A stretch of 64,000 nucleotides of DNA from Streptomyces sp. SJL17-4 (GTDB lineage Bacteria > Actinomycetota > Actinomycetes > Streptomycetales > Streptomycetaceae), in NCBI RefSeq assembly GCF_036826855.1, contig NZ_CP104578.1, forward strand, positions 5,925,501-5,989,500, written 5' to 3'. Below, one piece after another: positions 1 through 9,700 of the stretch (positions are counted from its first letter, which is position 1; the number at the start of each line of letters is the position of its first letter). Below the pieces are notes generated by a model, which was not told the origin of the DNA, searched no databases, and was given only the letters and a program-made list of their open reading frames with translations. The position numbers and the translations under genes are program-made.

Positions 1-10
1 TTCGGTGAAC

Positions 11-52
11 GGGAACGGGAACGGGAACGGGAACGGGAACGGGAACGGGAAC
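11..52. repeat. hexanucleotide tandem repeat (GGGAAC)x7
   Basis: Seven perfect head-to-tail copies of GGGAAC lie just beyond the terminator of the phospholipase gene, at the window edge, so the array may have started earlier. No gene can be assigned to positions 1-102. The array has the form of a slippage-prone microsatellite. Confidence 0.9.
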
Positions 53-55
53 GGA

Positions 56-95
56 CGAGGGCCGGTACGCGTCGGGGGACGCGCACCGGCCCTCG
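56..95 (-). terminator. hairpin terminator of the phospholipase C gene
   Basis: Two 17-base arms (56-72 and 79-95) pair with a single mismatch around a six-base G-rich loop, seven bases after the phospholipase stop codon. There is no clear U-tract, which is usual for Streptomyces terminators. Confidence 0.8.
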
Positions 96-102
96 CCGCT
101 GC

Positions 103-2160
103 TCAGTAGGTCAGGATGGCCGGGTCCGTCACGCCCGCCGCGCCCGTCTCCACATGGCCGGCGAACCGGCGGACGTAGTCGGCGACGGACGCCGAGGTGA
201 CCGTCACGTCGTACCAGTGCGCCGAGGCCGTCAGACCGACGGTGTGGGTCACCGTCGCACCCGTCGGGACGGAGACCGACTGCGGAGTGCCGCCGTACGC
301 CTGGGTGACCGTCAGGGTGACGGCCGCCGACGTGCCGTTGGTGAAGGTGAGGTCCAGGTTGCCGGTGGTGGCGTTGTGGCGCGCCTTGACCTCGGGGACG
401 ACGGTCTTGCCGGGGGAGCGGAAGCGCCGCAGGAAGCCGTTGGGGCCGTGGACCGTGAGGTCGGTGACGCCCTTGGAGTACTTGGTGTTCCAGGTGTCGG
501 CGATCGACTTCCCGGCCTCGGCCGTGTACGTCCAGGGGGCGTCGGTGCGGTTCGCCGAGGTCACGTAGAACTGGGCGCCCGCCGAGGCGCCGCCGCTGAA
601 GGTGAGGCGGTAGGTGCCGGCGGTCGTGTCCGCGGCGCCGTCCACGGAGGGTGCGTACTTCAGCGGGCGGGTGCGCTTGCCGCCGGGCTCCTGGCGGGGC
701 ATCGTCCCGACGGCCGGGGCGGTGGCGAGGAAGTCGGGGTGGCGGTTCTTGTCCGGCGGGAAGTAGCCGGCGGTCGGCGGCAGCGGGGCGGCCTGGGTGT
801 CCGTCCGCGAGAAGTCGAAGGCGGAGGTCAGGTCGCCGCAGACGGCCCGGCGCCAGGGCGAGATCTGGGGTTCCTGGACGCCGAAGCGCTGCTCCATGAA
901 GCGGATGACCGAGGTGTGGTCGAAGGTCTCGGAGCAGGTGTACCCGCCCTTGGACCAGGGCGAGACGACGAGCATCGGGACGCGGGGGCCGAGACCGTAG
1001 GGGCCGGCGACGTACCCGGTCTTGCCGCCGAAGTAGTCGAGGGCGGTCGGGGCGGTGGAGAGGCCCTGCGCGGCGGAGCCGGGGGCGTACGGCGGGACGA
1101 CGTGGTCGAAGAAGCCGTCGTTCTCGTCGTACGTGATGAACAGGGCGGTGCGGGCCCACACGTCCGGGTTCGAGGTCAGCGCGTCGAGGACCTGCGAGAT
1201 GTACCAGGCGCCGTAGTTCGCCGGCCAGTTGGAGTGCTCGGAGAAGGCCTCCGGGGCGGCTATCCAGGAGATCTTGGGCAGCCGGCCGCCCTGCACGTCG
1301 GCGCGGAGCTGGTCGAAGAAGCCCTCGCCGGCCTTGGCGTTCGTGCCCGTGCGGGCCTTGTCGAACAGCGGGTTGCCGGGCTGGGCGTTGCGGTACGTGT
1401 TGAAGTACAGGAGCGAGTTGTCGCCGTAGTTGCCGCGGTAGGCGTCGTTGATCCAGCCCCAGGAACCGGCCGCGTTCAGCCCGTCGCCGATGTCCTGGTA
1501 GACCTTCCAGGACACCCCGGCCGCCTCAAGGCGCTCCGGGTAGGTCTTCCAGCCGTAGCCCGCCTCGGCGTTGTTGAGGACCGGGCCGCCGCCGGTGCCG
1601 TCGTTGCCGGTGTGGCCGGTCCACATGTAGTAGCGGTTCGGGTCGGTCGAGCCGATGAACGAGCAGTGGTACGCGTCGCAGATCGTGAACGCGTCGGCGA
1701 GCGCGTAGTGGAACGGGATGTCCTCGCGGGTGAGGTACGCCATCGTCGCCGGGGTCTTGGCCGGGATCCAGTTGTCGTACTTGCCCTTGTTGAAGGCGCT
1801 CTGGCCGCCCGCCCAGTCGTGGTTGAGGCCCTGGAGGAACTCCATGCCGAGCTTCGCGCTCTCCGGGCGGAAGGGCAGCGTGACCTTCCTGCCGTCCGAC
1901 TGGTTCCAGACCGACTTCCCGCTGGGCAGGGTCACCGGGCGGGGGTCGCCGAAGCCCCGTACGCCCTTCATCGCCCCGAAGTAGTGATCGAAGGAACGAT
2001 TCTCCTGCATCAGGACGACAATGTGCTCGATGTCCTGGATCGTGCCGGTGGAGCCTTGCGCCGGGATGGCGGCGGCGCGCGCGATGCTCTCCGAGAGCAT
2101 GGTCAGCGCGGCGGTGCCGCCCGCGAGTTGAAGGAACCGGCGACGGTCGAGGTCGGCCAT
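103..2160 (-). CDS. secreted phosphocholine-specific phospholipase C
   Basis: This 685-residue protein should hydrolyse phosphatidylcholine-type lipids outside the cell. The N-terminus has a twin-arginine signal (DRRRFLQLAGG, then a hydrophobic stretch to an Ala-x-Ala site near residue 30), so export is probably by Tat as a folded protein. The mature part opens with IEHIVVLMQENRSFDHYFG, the metal-site motif of the non-haemolytic phospholipase C / acid phosphatase-like family. The last ~190 residues look like two copies of the beta-rich DUF756 domain normally found in this family. The length is typical. GGAGGAG lies about 10 bases before the ATG. The gene stands alone between two hairpins. Phosphate scavenging is a common family role, but I see no clear Pho box upstream. 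Confidence 0.92.
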   Translation of the reverse strand: MADLDRRRFLQLAGGTAALTMLSESIARAAAIPAQGSTGTIQDIEHIVVLMQENRSFDHYFGAMKGVRGFGDPRPVTLPSGKSVWNQSDGRKVTLPFRPESAKLGMEFLQGLNHDWAGGQSAFNKGKYDNWIPAKTPATMAYLTREDIPFHYALADAFTICDAYHCSFIGSTDPNRYYMWTGHTGNDGTGGGPVLNNAEAGYGWKTYPERLEAAGVSWKVYQDIGDGLNAAGSWGWINDAYRGNYGDNSLLYFNTYRNAQPGNPLFDKARTGTNAKAGEGFFDQLRADVQGGRLPKISWIAAPEAFSEHSNWPANYGAWYISQVLDALTSNPDVWARTALFITYDENDGFFDHVVPPYAPGSAAQGLSTAPTALDYFGGKTGYVAGPYGLGPRVPMLVVSPWSKGGYTCSETFDHTSVIRFMEQRFGVQEPQISPWRRAVCGDLTSAFDFSRTDTQAAPLPPTAGYFPPDKNRHPDFLATAPAVGTMPRQEPGGKRTRPLKYAPSVDGAADTTAGTYRLTFSGGASAGAQFYVTSANRTDAPWTYTAEAGKSIADTWNTKYSKGVTDLTVHGPNGFLRRFRSPGKTVVPEVKARHNATTGNLDLTFTNGTSAAVTLTVTQAYGGTPQSVSVPTGATVTHTVGLTASAHWYDVTVTSASVADYVRRFAGHVETGAAGVTDPAILTY

Positions 2161-2341
2161 GGGGGAGTACTCCTCCGGGTCGGGACGGGTGCGGGTGGGG
2201 GTGCGCGTGCGGTGGCCGGCTGGACCGGCCGAGGGCGCCCCAAGGAGAGCGCCCGTGAACCACCGGCCGGGGGCCGTTCCATGACTGCCCGTCGTACGGC
2301 AGACGAATCCCCCGTGCCCGAACGGAAGAGCTCACAAGCGA

Positions 2342-2374
2342 ACGCCCCCGGTGGTCGATGACCACCGGGGGCGT
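2342..2374 (-). terminator. terminator downstream of ohr
   Basis: A perfect 15-base-pair stem (2342-2356 with 2360-2374) with a three-base loop lies just past the stop codon of the leftward ohr gene. It separates ohr from the phospholipase gene. The rest of 2161-2341 shows no gene. Confidence 0.85.
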
Positions 2375-2392
2375 ACACGAACCGACAGAGAA

Positions 2393-2809
<417 letters not shown>

Positions 2810-2863
2810 GGTTTTCCGTTCCTGTCCTCGGGGGCGGTGTGCCGGGTGCTGCGGTGGCCCCCT

Positions 2864-2898
2864 ATTAGTAGCGCACTATTCAGTTGTGCACAACTCAA
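2864..2898. promoter_or_regulatory. probable OhrR operator between ohr and ohrR
   Basis: The A/T-richer gap between the divergent genes holds two dyads. One is TAGT-N5-ACTA at 2866-2878. The other is a perfect 14-base palindrome AGTTGTGCACAACT at 2882-2895, flanked by TT and AA. Their position covering both promoters fits autoregulation by OhrR. Assignment to OhrR is inferred from gene context. Confidence 0.7.
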
Positions 2899-2932
2899 TC
2901 GCGTGTGAGCTGTCCTCGCGTATCCTGGAGCC

Positions 2933-3415
2933 ATGGAGACGCTCGACACCGTCCCGGAAGAGGACTTCCTCCGGCTCGACCACCAGATCTGCTTCTCGCT
3001 GCACGCGGCGACCCGCGCGTTCAACGGCGTCTACCGCGAGGCGCTCAGGGAGCTCGGGCTCACCTACCCCCAGTACCTCGCGATGCTGGTGCTCTGGGAG
3101 CACGGCGAGCTGCCCGTGAAGGGGATCGGCGAGCGCCTCCGGCTCGACTCCGGAACCCTGTCCCCGCTGCTCAAGCGCCTGGAGACGGCCGGATACGTCG
3201 AGCGGCGGCGCAGCCCCGAGGACGAGCGGTCCGTCACCGTGCGCCCCACCCCGGAGGGGACCGCGCTGAAGGAGAAGGCCCGCGACGTGCCGCGCCGGAT
3301 CGCCGCCGCGACGGGCCTCGACCTCGCCGACATCCGCGACCTGCGGGAACGCCTGGACGCGCTGGCCGCCCGGCTCGACAGCGTCGACCCGGACGACCTG
3401 AACATCTGCCGCTAG
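2933..3415 (+). CDS. ohrR: MarR-family organic peroxide sensor OhrR
   Basis: This 160-residue winged-helix repressor has the OhrR reactive cysteine at position 20 in the N-terminal helix (HQICFSLHAA). The DNA-binding part follows (GIGERLRLDSGTLSPLLKRLE, then the wing ERRRSPEDERSVTVRPT). In OhrR proteins that cysteine is oxidised by organic hydroperoxides, which releases DNA. It lies divergent to ohr with a shared dyad region, and it converges on the efflux gene at 3461 across a hairpin. It should be a dimeric repressor of ohr and of itself. The ATG at 2933 is preceded closely by GGAG. The presence of the cysteine distinguishes it from the other MarR protein in the window (24111), which lacks one at that place. 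Confidence 0.93.
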   Translation: METLDTVPEEDFLRLDHQICFSLHAATRAFNGVYREALRELGLTYPQYLAMLVLWEHGELPVKGIGERLRLDSGTLSPLLKRLETAGYVERRRSPEDERSVTVRPTPEGTALKEKARDVPRRIAAATGLDLADIRDLRERLDALAARLDSVDPDDLNICR

Positions 3416-3446
3416 CCGCCGCCGCGCGGTGCGCGCGGCGGCGGCT
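3414..3446. terminator. bidirectional terminator between ohrR and the efflux gene
   Basis: A 14-base-pair perfect GC stem (3414-3427 with 3433-3446) with a five-base loop sits between two convergent genes. It overlaps the ohrR stop codon and can serve both strands. Confidence 0.8.
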
Positions 3447-3460
3447 GCTGGTTCCGGCGG

Positions 3461-4942
3461 TCAGGAGCGGGGGACCTTGCGGAGCAGGGTCAGGACCACC
3501 GCCGCCGTCACCAGGGCGAAGACCGCGCTCAGGGCCGAGGCCGAGTGGAGGGCCGTCGTGAACGCCTCCCGGGCCTGCTCCCGCAGCCCCTCGTCCGGCA
3601 GGGCCAGCGCCGCGCCGACACTCTCGTGGGCCGCCGCCGGGGCGTCCGCGGGGATGCCGCCCCGGTAGACGGCGACCGCCACACTGCCGGTGACCGCGAT
3701 GCCCAGGGCGAGCCCCAGATCGTAGGCGGTCTGGCCGGTCGCGGCCGCCGCGCCCGCCTTCTCGGCCGGGGCGGAGCCGACCGCGAGGGCCGTCCCCAGG
3801 ACGCTGATCGGGGCCGCGCCGAACATGATGACCGCGAGGCCGAGGGCGGCCACGGTCACCCCTTCGGCCAGGGCGATCACCGCGTACCCGGCCAGCGAGA
3901 TCAGGAGCCCGCCGGCCAGCACGTACGCCGGGCGGATCCTCCGCGCCACGAAGGGGGTCAGCTGCGAACCGGCGATCAGACCCGCCGCTCCCGGCAGCAG
4001 CCACAGCCCGGCTTCGAGCGGCGGCAGTCCGGCGACCGCCTGGAGGTACTGCGGGACCAGGTACTCGACACCGTTGAGCGCGGTCATGCCCAGGAGCAGG
4101 GTGAGCAGCGCGCCGGTGAAGGCCCGGTTCCTGAAGAGCCGCAGGTCGAGCAGGGGGGACTCCAGACGGTTCTGGCGCCTGACGAAGAGGGCCGTGAACG
4201 TGAGCCCCAGGGCGAACGCGATCCCCGCCTCGGCCGTCGGGCCGTGCGCGGCGAGGGACTTGACGCCGTACACCAGCGGCAGGACCGCGAGGAGGAAGAG
4301 CAGCACGCTCGCCGGGTCGAGACGCCCCGGGTTCGGGTCGCGGTACTCGGGCAGCAGCAGCGGCGCCGTGACCAGGGCGATCAGCATGACCGGCAGGCCC
4401 ATCAGGAAGACCGAGCCCCACCACCAGGAGGCCAGCAGCACGCCGCCGACGACCGGCCCGATCGCGAGCCCGACCGAGAGGGCGGTCACCCACATCGCGA
4501 TGGCCGTGGCCCGCTGCCGGGCGTCCGTGAACATGTGGCTGATCAGGGCGAGCGTGGAGGGCAGGACCGCCGCCCCGGCGATGCCGAGGAGGGCGCGGGC
4601 CGCGATCAGCGTCCCGGCGTTCGGGGCGTACGCGGCGAGGACGGAGGCGAGCAGGAAGCCGGCCGAACCGGCCATGAGGAGCCTGCGGCGGCCGAGCCGG
4701 TCGCCGAGCGTACCCATGATCACGAGGGTGGCGGCGGTGAGGAAGCCGTAGATGTCGGTGATCCAGAGCAGCTGGGCGCCGCTGGGCCGGAGATCGGCCG
4801 ACAGATACGGGGTGGCGAGCCACAGCACGCCGAGGTCGGCGGTCATCAGGGTGACGGGGAGGAGGAGGACGGCGAGTCCGAGCCACTGGCGGGCCCCGGC
4901 CCGGGGCGGTGTCGCGGTGCTCTCCGCGAGGGTCGTGGTCAC
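3461..4942 (-). CDS. MFS drug-efflux transporter (DHA2/EmrB-QacA type)
   Basis: This 493-residue inner-membrane antiporter has about 14 hydrophobic segments. It carries the MFS motif A between helices 2 and 3 (GTLGDRLGRRRLLMAGS) and an antiporter-type motif C near helix 5 (GLAIGPVVGGVLL). It most resembles the multidrug DHA2 branch, though the substrate cannot be read from sequence. The GTG start at 4942 overlaps the stop codon of the upstream flavodoxin-fold gene by four bases (GTGA), so the two are translationally coupled. A longer reading frame runs further upstream but would overlie that gene entirely. Coupling to a quinone-reductase-like enzyme suggests a shared response to a redox-active or quinone-like compound. 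Confidence 0.87.
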   Translation of the reverse strand: MTTTLAESTATPPRAGARQWLGLAVLLLPVTLMTADLGVLWLATPYLSADLRPSGAQLLWITDIYGFLTAATLVIMGTLGDRLGRRRLLMAGSAGFLLASVLAAYAPNAGTLIAARALLGIAGAAVLPSTLALISHMFTDARQRATAIAMWVTALSVGLAIGPVVGGVLLASWWWGSVFLMGLPVMLIALVTAPLLLPEYRDPNPGRLDPASVLLFLLAVLPLVYGVKSLAAHGPTAEAGIAFALGLTFTALFVRRQNRLESPLLDLRLFRNRAFTGALLTLLLGMTALNGVEYLVPQYLQAVAGLPPLEAGLWLLPGAAGLIAGSQLTPFVARRIRPAYVLAGGLLISLAGYAVIALAEGVTVAALGLAVIMFGAAPISVLGTALAVGSAPAEKAGAAAATGQTAYDLGLALGIAVTGSVAVAVYRGGIPADAPAAAHESVGAALALPDEGLREQAREAFTTALHSASALSAVFALVTAAVVLTLLRKVPRS

Positions 4943-5634
4943 AGGGCCGGCTCCTCGTTCACGGTGCTCTCGGTGGCGGTCGGCCCGGTGCTCGTCGCGG
5001 TGGTCGTCCCGGTGGTCGTCCTGGTGGTCGCGCCGAGAAGTTCCTCCGCCAGGGTCCGCTCGGCCTCGTCGAGCAGTTCGGCGACCCGCCCGGCGCGCAA
5101 CTCCACCGGCATGCCGGAGAGTTCGGTGCCGTGCAGGACGCGGAGGGACGCGTCGGGGAGCCCGCAGTACTTCGCGATGCCGGTCACCAGCATCAGGCCG
5201 AGCGCGTCGGTCATGCCGAGCTGCTCGATCTCCTCGGACGTACCGCCCATCAGGGCCAGCCAGAGCAGCCGCTTCCCCGCCAGCCGGGGACGGCTCCGGC
5301 CGTACGCGAAGCCGTAGTTCCAGACCCGGTCGATCCAGCCCTTGAGGATGGCCGGCGGGGTGAACCACCACACCGGGAAGACGACCACGATGTCGTCGGC
5401 GGCCAGGATGCGGTCCATGTGGGCGTGGACCTCGGGGGAGTAGACCTTCTCGCGGTTCTCCCAGTCCGGCTCGTCCTCCGGGCGGAGCGCCGGGTCGAAC
5501 CCCTCGGCGTACAGGTCGAGCACGTCGACGGTGCCGCCCTCGTCCTTGAGGCGGGCGTGCAGCCGGGCGGCGACCTGGGCGGTGAGGGAGTCGGTACGGG
5601 GGTGGGCGAGGACGAGGAGGGTGTGAGCTGCCAT
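4939..5634 (-). CDS. NAD(P)H oxidoreductase, flavodoxin fold
   Basis: This 231-residue protein resembles the MdaB/KefF group of NAD(P)H:quinone or acceptor oxidoreductases, which use FAD or FMN. The fold begins at once with a beta strand and binding loop (TLLVLAHPRTDSLTAQVA). The ADDIVVVFPVWWFTPPAILKGWIDRVW stretch (split here around its core PVWWFTPP) and the ALMGGTSEE loop follow. The ATG at 5634 was chosen because AAGGA precedes it at good spacing and the longer upstream frame is only low-complexity Pro/Arg. The last ~25 residues are an unusual Thr-rich tail (TTRTTTGTTTATSTG) encoded by near-repetitive DNA. The gene is coupled to the downstream efflux pump. The substrate is unknown. Confidence 0.85.
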   Translation of the reverse strand: MAAHTLLVLAHPRTDSLTAQVAARLHARLKDEGGTVDVLDLYAEGFDPALRPEDEPDWENREKVYSPEVHAHMDRILAADDIVVVFPVWWFTPPAILKGWIDRVWNYGFAYGRSRPRLAGKRLLWLALMGGTSEEIEQLGMTDALGLMLVTGIAKYCGLPDASLRVLHGTELSGMPVELRAGRVAELLDEAERTLAEELLGATTRTTTGTTTATSTGPTATESTVNEEPAL

Positions 5635-5683
5635 GACCGGGGGTTCCTTCGCGTGGGTGGGGGAGGGGCGTGGGCGCGTTCGA

Positions 5684-5726
5684 GGGGCGGGGCGGGTCCG
5701 GGGGGCGGGGCGGGGCGGGTCCGGGG
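5684..5726. repeat. 20-base direct repeat in a G-rich spacer
   Basis: The same 20-base G-rich sequence occurs at 5684-5703 and 5707-5726, in the 132-base gap between the SDR gene and the flavodoxin-fold gene. It lies in the 5' leader region of the latter. No function is evident. Confidence 0.75.
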
Positions 5727-5766
5727 TGGTCGCGGGCCCGCCCATGGGGGGCCGGCACCGGGGCTG

Positions 5767-6534
5767 TCAGAGGCCGAGGCCGGAGCCGCCGCTCGCGTCG
5801 ATGTTCTGACCGGTGACCCAGCGGGCGTCGTCGGAGGCGAGGAAACCGACGACATCGGCCACGTCACCCGGCTGTCCCACCCGGTTGAAGACCGAGAACC
5901 CGGCGGCGTGCGCCTTGGCGGCCGGGTCGGCCATCCACGGGTGGATGTCGGTCTCGATCGTGCCCGGCGAGACCGCGTTGACCGTGATGTCCCGGGAGCC
6001 GAGGGTCTGGGCGAGGGTCAGGGTCAGCACCTCGACGGCGCCCTTGGAGGCGGCGTACGAGGTCATGCCCGGGAAGGCGACCTTGGTGACTCCGGAGGAG
6101 ATGTTGATGATCCTGCCGCCGTCGCGGAGCCGGTCGAGGCCCTTCTGGATGATGAAGAACGGCGCCTTGGCGTTGACCGCGAACACCCGGTCGTAGTCGG
6201 CCTCCTCGACCTCGTGGATCAGACCGGGGCCGGCGATCCCGGCGTTGTTGACCAGGATGTCGAGACCGGGGTCGCCCTCGGTCTCCGCGTCGAAGGCCGC
6301 CCAGAGGGCGTCGGCGTCGCCGGGGACGCCCAGTTCGGTACGGACGGCGAAGGCGGAGCCGCCGGCCGCCTCGATCGCGGCGACCGTCTCCTTCGCGGCC
6401 GTCTCGTTGCCGGCGTAGTGGACGCCGACCCGGGCGCCGTCCGCGCCGAGGCGGAGGGCGATCGCCCGGCCGATGCCGCGGCTGCCGCCGGTGACGAGGG
6501 CGGTCTTGCCGGCGAGGGGCTTGTTGCTGCTCAT
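5767..6534 (-). CDS. SDR-family NAD(P)-dependent oxidoreductase
   Basis: This is a 255-residue classical short-chain dehydrogenase/reductase. It has the cofactor loop TGGSRGIGRAIA near residue 15, NNAG at about residue 95, the active-site Ser in NISSGVT and the catalytic YAASKGA (Tyr/Lys) around residue 155. It ends in the usual GQNIDASGG cofactor/substrate loop. An Arg after the glycine loop suggests an NADPH preference. It resembles 3-oxoacyl-ACP reductase-like enzymes of secondary metabolism, but the substrate is not identifiable. It is divergent from the SARP regulator at 6737 and may be its target, given the spaced GTTCGG repeats between them. The flavodoxin-fold and efflux genes lie downstream on the same strand after a 132-base G-rich gap. 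Confidence 0.9.
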   Translation of the reverse strand: MSSNKPLAGKTALVTGGSRGIGRAIALRLGADGARVGVHYAGNETAAKETVAAIEAAGGSAFAVRTELGVPGDADALWAAFDAETEGDPGLDILVNNAGIAGPGLIHEVEEADYDRVFAVNAKAPFFIIQKGLDRLRDGGRIINISSGVTKVAFPGMTSYAASKGAVEVLTLTLAQTLGSRDITVNAVSPGTIETDIHPWMADPAAKAHAAGFSVFNRVGQPGDVADVVGFLASDDARWVTGQNIDASGGSGLGL

Positions 6535-6598
6535 GTCCTGCTCCCTGGTGGTTCGGTGTGTCGCTTCCTGCTGACAGGGATGACTCTGGCGGGCGGCT

Positions 6599-6658
6599 GT
6601 TCGGGAACGGCTCGGGTTCTGTTCGGACCGGGTTCGGGTGCGGGGCGGGCCTGTTCGG
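6599..6658. promoter_or_regulatory. helically spaced GTTCGG repeats, candidate SARP operator
   Basis: GTTCGG occurs at 6599, 6621, 6632 and 6653, with start-to-start spacings of 22, 11 and 21 bases. These are close to whole helical turns, on one DNA face. Direct repeats at 11/22-base spacing are the usual target form of SARP regulators, and the array lies between the SDR gene and the SARP gene at 6737. A further copy is at 6551. The assignment is inferred. Confidence 0.5.
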
Positions 6659-6736
6659 GCGGGGCCTGATCGGGCCGCTCGCGGATCGACTCGGATCGGC
6701 TCGGGCGGGTGATCGAAGCCGGGTTACGGTGGCCGT

Positions 6737-9700
6737 ATGCGATTCGCGGTGCTGGGGGAGACGGCCGTACGGACCGAGGACGGCGCATCCGTCCGGGTCC
6801 CGGAGCTCAAGGTGCGGACCCTGCTCGCCGCGCTCCTCGTCGACCCGGGCCGGCCGGTCGGCGCGTTCCGGCTCGTCGACGACCTCTGGGGCGGCGAGCC
6901 GCCCGGCAACCCGCTGCGGGCCCTCCAGGCCAAGGTCTCCCAGCTGCGCCGCGCCCTGGAGGAGGCCGAGCCCGGCGGGCGCGACCTCGTCGTCACGCAG
7001 GCGCCCGGCTATCTCCTCGCCGTACCCGAAGGGGCCCTGGACGCCCATGAGTTCGCGCGGATCGCGGCGCGGGCGCGGGAGACGGCGGACCCACGCGCCA
7101 GGGCGGAACTGCTCGGCGAGGCGCTCGACCTGTGGCGCGGCCCGGCGTTCGCCGGGTTCGCGGAGGAGCCGTTCGCGCGCGCGGCGGCGGACCGGCTGGA
7201 GGAGGAGCGGCTCGTCGTCCGGGAGGCGCTGGCCGAGGCGCGCCTGGAGGCGGGCGAACAGAACGTACTGGCAGGGGAGTTGGCGGAGCTCGTAGCACTG
7301 CATCCGCTGCGCGAGCGGCTACGGGCGGTGCAGCTGCGGGCCCTCTACCGGGCGGGGCGGCAGAGCGAGGCGCTCGCCGGGTACGAGGAGCTGCGCACCC
7401 TCCTCGCCGACGAGCTGGGCCTCGACCCGAGCCCCGAACTGGCCGCGCTCCACGCGGCGATGCTGAGGCAGGACGCCTCGCTCTCCGCGCCGGCGGCCGC
7501 TCCTCCCGCCGAGATCCGGGCGACACCCCGGCCGACCGCGAACGGGGTCCCCGTACGGGGCAATCTGCTCACGCCGCTCGCCGGGATCGTCGGGCGGGAC
7601 GCGGCCGTCGCCGAGGTGCGGGGGCTGCTCACCGAGCGGCGGCTCGTCACGCTCACCGGGCCGGGCGGAGTCGGGAAGACCCGGCTCGCCGTGGAGGCGG
7701 CCGGGCAGCTGCGCGAGGAGTTCGCGGACGGGGTGTGGCTCGTCGAGTTCGCCGGCGCGCGCGGCGAACTCGCCGAGGTCGTCGCCGCCGCGCTCGAACT
7801 CCGCGACGACGGGGTGTGGGGGCTGCGGCCCGAGGGGGAGAGGGCGCTCACCACGGCCGAGCGGCTCGCCGAGGTCCTGCGCGGCAGACGTACGCTCCTC
7901 GTCCTCGACAACTGCGAACACGTCGTCGACGAGGCGGCCTCGCTCGCCGAGCTGCTGCTGCGCACCGCGCCCGGCCTCGTCGTCCTGACGACCAGCCAGG
8001 AGCCGCTCGCCCTCGCGGGCGAGACGCTGTGGGCGGTGGAGCCGCTCGACGGGGACGGTGCGGTGGAACTCTTCACGGCGCGGGCGGCGGCCTCGGCCCC
8101 CGGTTTCGGGTCCTGGGCGGCGCTCGATCCCGCCGCCCAGGAGGCGGTACGGGCCATCTGCCGCCGCCTCGACGGCATCCCGCTCGCCCTGGAACTGGCC
8201 GCGACCCGCGTCCGCGCACTCGGTGTGCACGGGCTCCTGGCGCGGCTCGACGACCGTTTCCGCCTGCTCGACGCGGGGCTGCGCGGCGCGCCGGCCCGGC
8301 AGCAGACCCTGCGGGCGGTCATCGACTGGAGCTGGGAGCTGCTGGGCGAGCAGGAGCGAACGGTGCTGCGGCGGCTGGCCGTCCACGCGGAGGGCTGCAC
8401 GCTGGCGGCGGCGGAGGAGGTGTGCGCGGGCGGGCCGGTCACCGGCGGCTCCGCCGACTCCGTCGCCCTAGGCGATGTCCTCGGGCTGCTCGCCCGCCTC
8501 GTCGACCGCTCGCTCGTCGTGGCTGTCGACGGTCCGGACGGGCCGCGCTACCGGCTCCTGGAGTCCGTCGCCGCGTACTGCCTCGAACGTCTGGAGGACG
8601 CGGGCGAGACGGAGGCCGTACGGGAACGGCACCTGGCCCACTACCTGCGGCTCGCCGAGGACGCCGGGGCCGCGCTGCGCGGCCCCGAGCAGCGGCGTCG
8701 GCTCGCCCAGCTCGACGCCGAGACGTCGAACCTGAGGGCCGCCCTGGACCGGGCGCTGACCGCGCCCGGCGCCGGACGGAACGCCGGGGCGGCACTCCGG
8801 CTCGTCGACGCGCTCGCCTGGTACTGGGTCATGCGGGGCCGCCTGGGCGAGGCGCTCCGCTCGGCGACGGCGGCGCTGCGGACGGCCGTCCCGGAGCCCC
8901 CGGAGACCGTGGAGACCCCGGAGGGATTGGAGACCGTGGAGACCCCGGAGGGCCTGGAGACCGTGGAGGACCCGCCGCGGCCCGAACCGGCCGCGCTCCG
9001 CGCCCGCGTGGAGGTCTGGCGTACGGGCCTGGTGGTCATGGGCGGCGACGGTACGGACCGGCGACGGCGGATCGCGGACGCCCTCACGGCCTACGACGAG
9101 GCCGAGCCGCCCCGCCCCTCGGACCGCGCGTGGGCGCGCTGGTTCCTCGCGCACGCGCTCTGCGGGACCGGCAGCCAGAGCGAGGGCGGCCGGCTGACGG
9201 GGGAGGCGCTCGACGGCGCCCGGGCCCACGGGGACCGCTGGGTCGAGGCGGCGGCGCTCGCGGACCGCTCGGTGCAGCGGTTGCTCGGCGGCGACGTGAC
9301 GGGCGCGGAGGAGGACGCGGCCCGGTCGGACGCGCTGTTCGAGCAGGTCGGCGACGCGTGCTGCCGGCTGTGGTCGGTCTACCCGCTGGCGACGGTCGCC
9401 GAGATCCACGGGGAGTACGAGCGGGCCGACCGGCTCAAGCGGGCGGGCCTGGCGGCGGCGGAGGGCCTCGGCCTGACGACCGAGGTGCCGGACCTGCTGG
9501 CCGGGATCGGACGTACGGCCCTGCTGAGGGGCGAGCTGGCCGAGGCGCGGGCGTTCCACACGGCGGCGCGGGAGCGGGCGGTGGAGGTCGGGTTCAGGGC
9601 GGGCGAGATCAACGCGGTCCTCGGCCTCGGCCTGGGCGCCCGGCGCGAGGGCCTGGTCGACGAGGCCGAGGGGCACATGCGGGAGGTCCTGGACTGGCAC

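Noticed and set aside
154..2361. 735-codon frame opposite the phospholipase gene
   Set aside because: It is Arg/Gly/Val-rich with no domain and lies fully antisense to a clear gene; such long shadows are expected at this G/C content.
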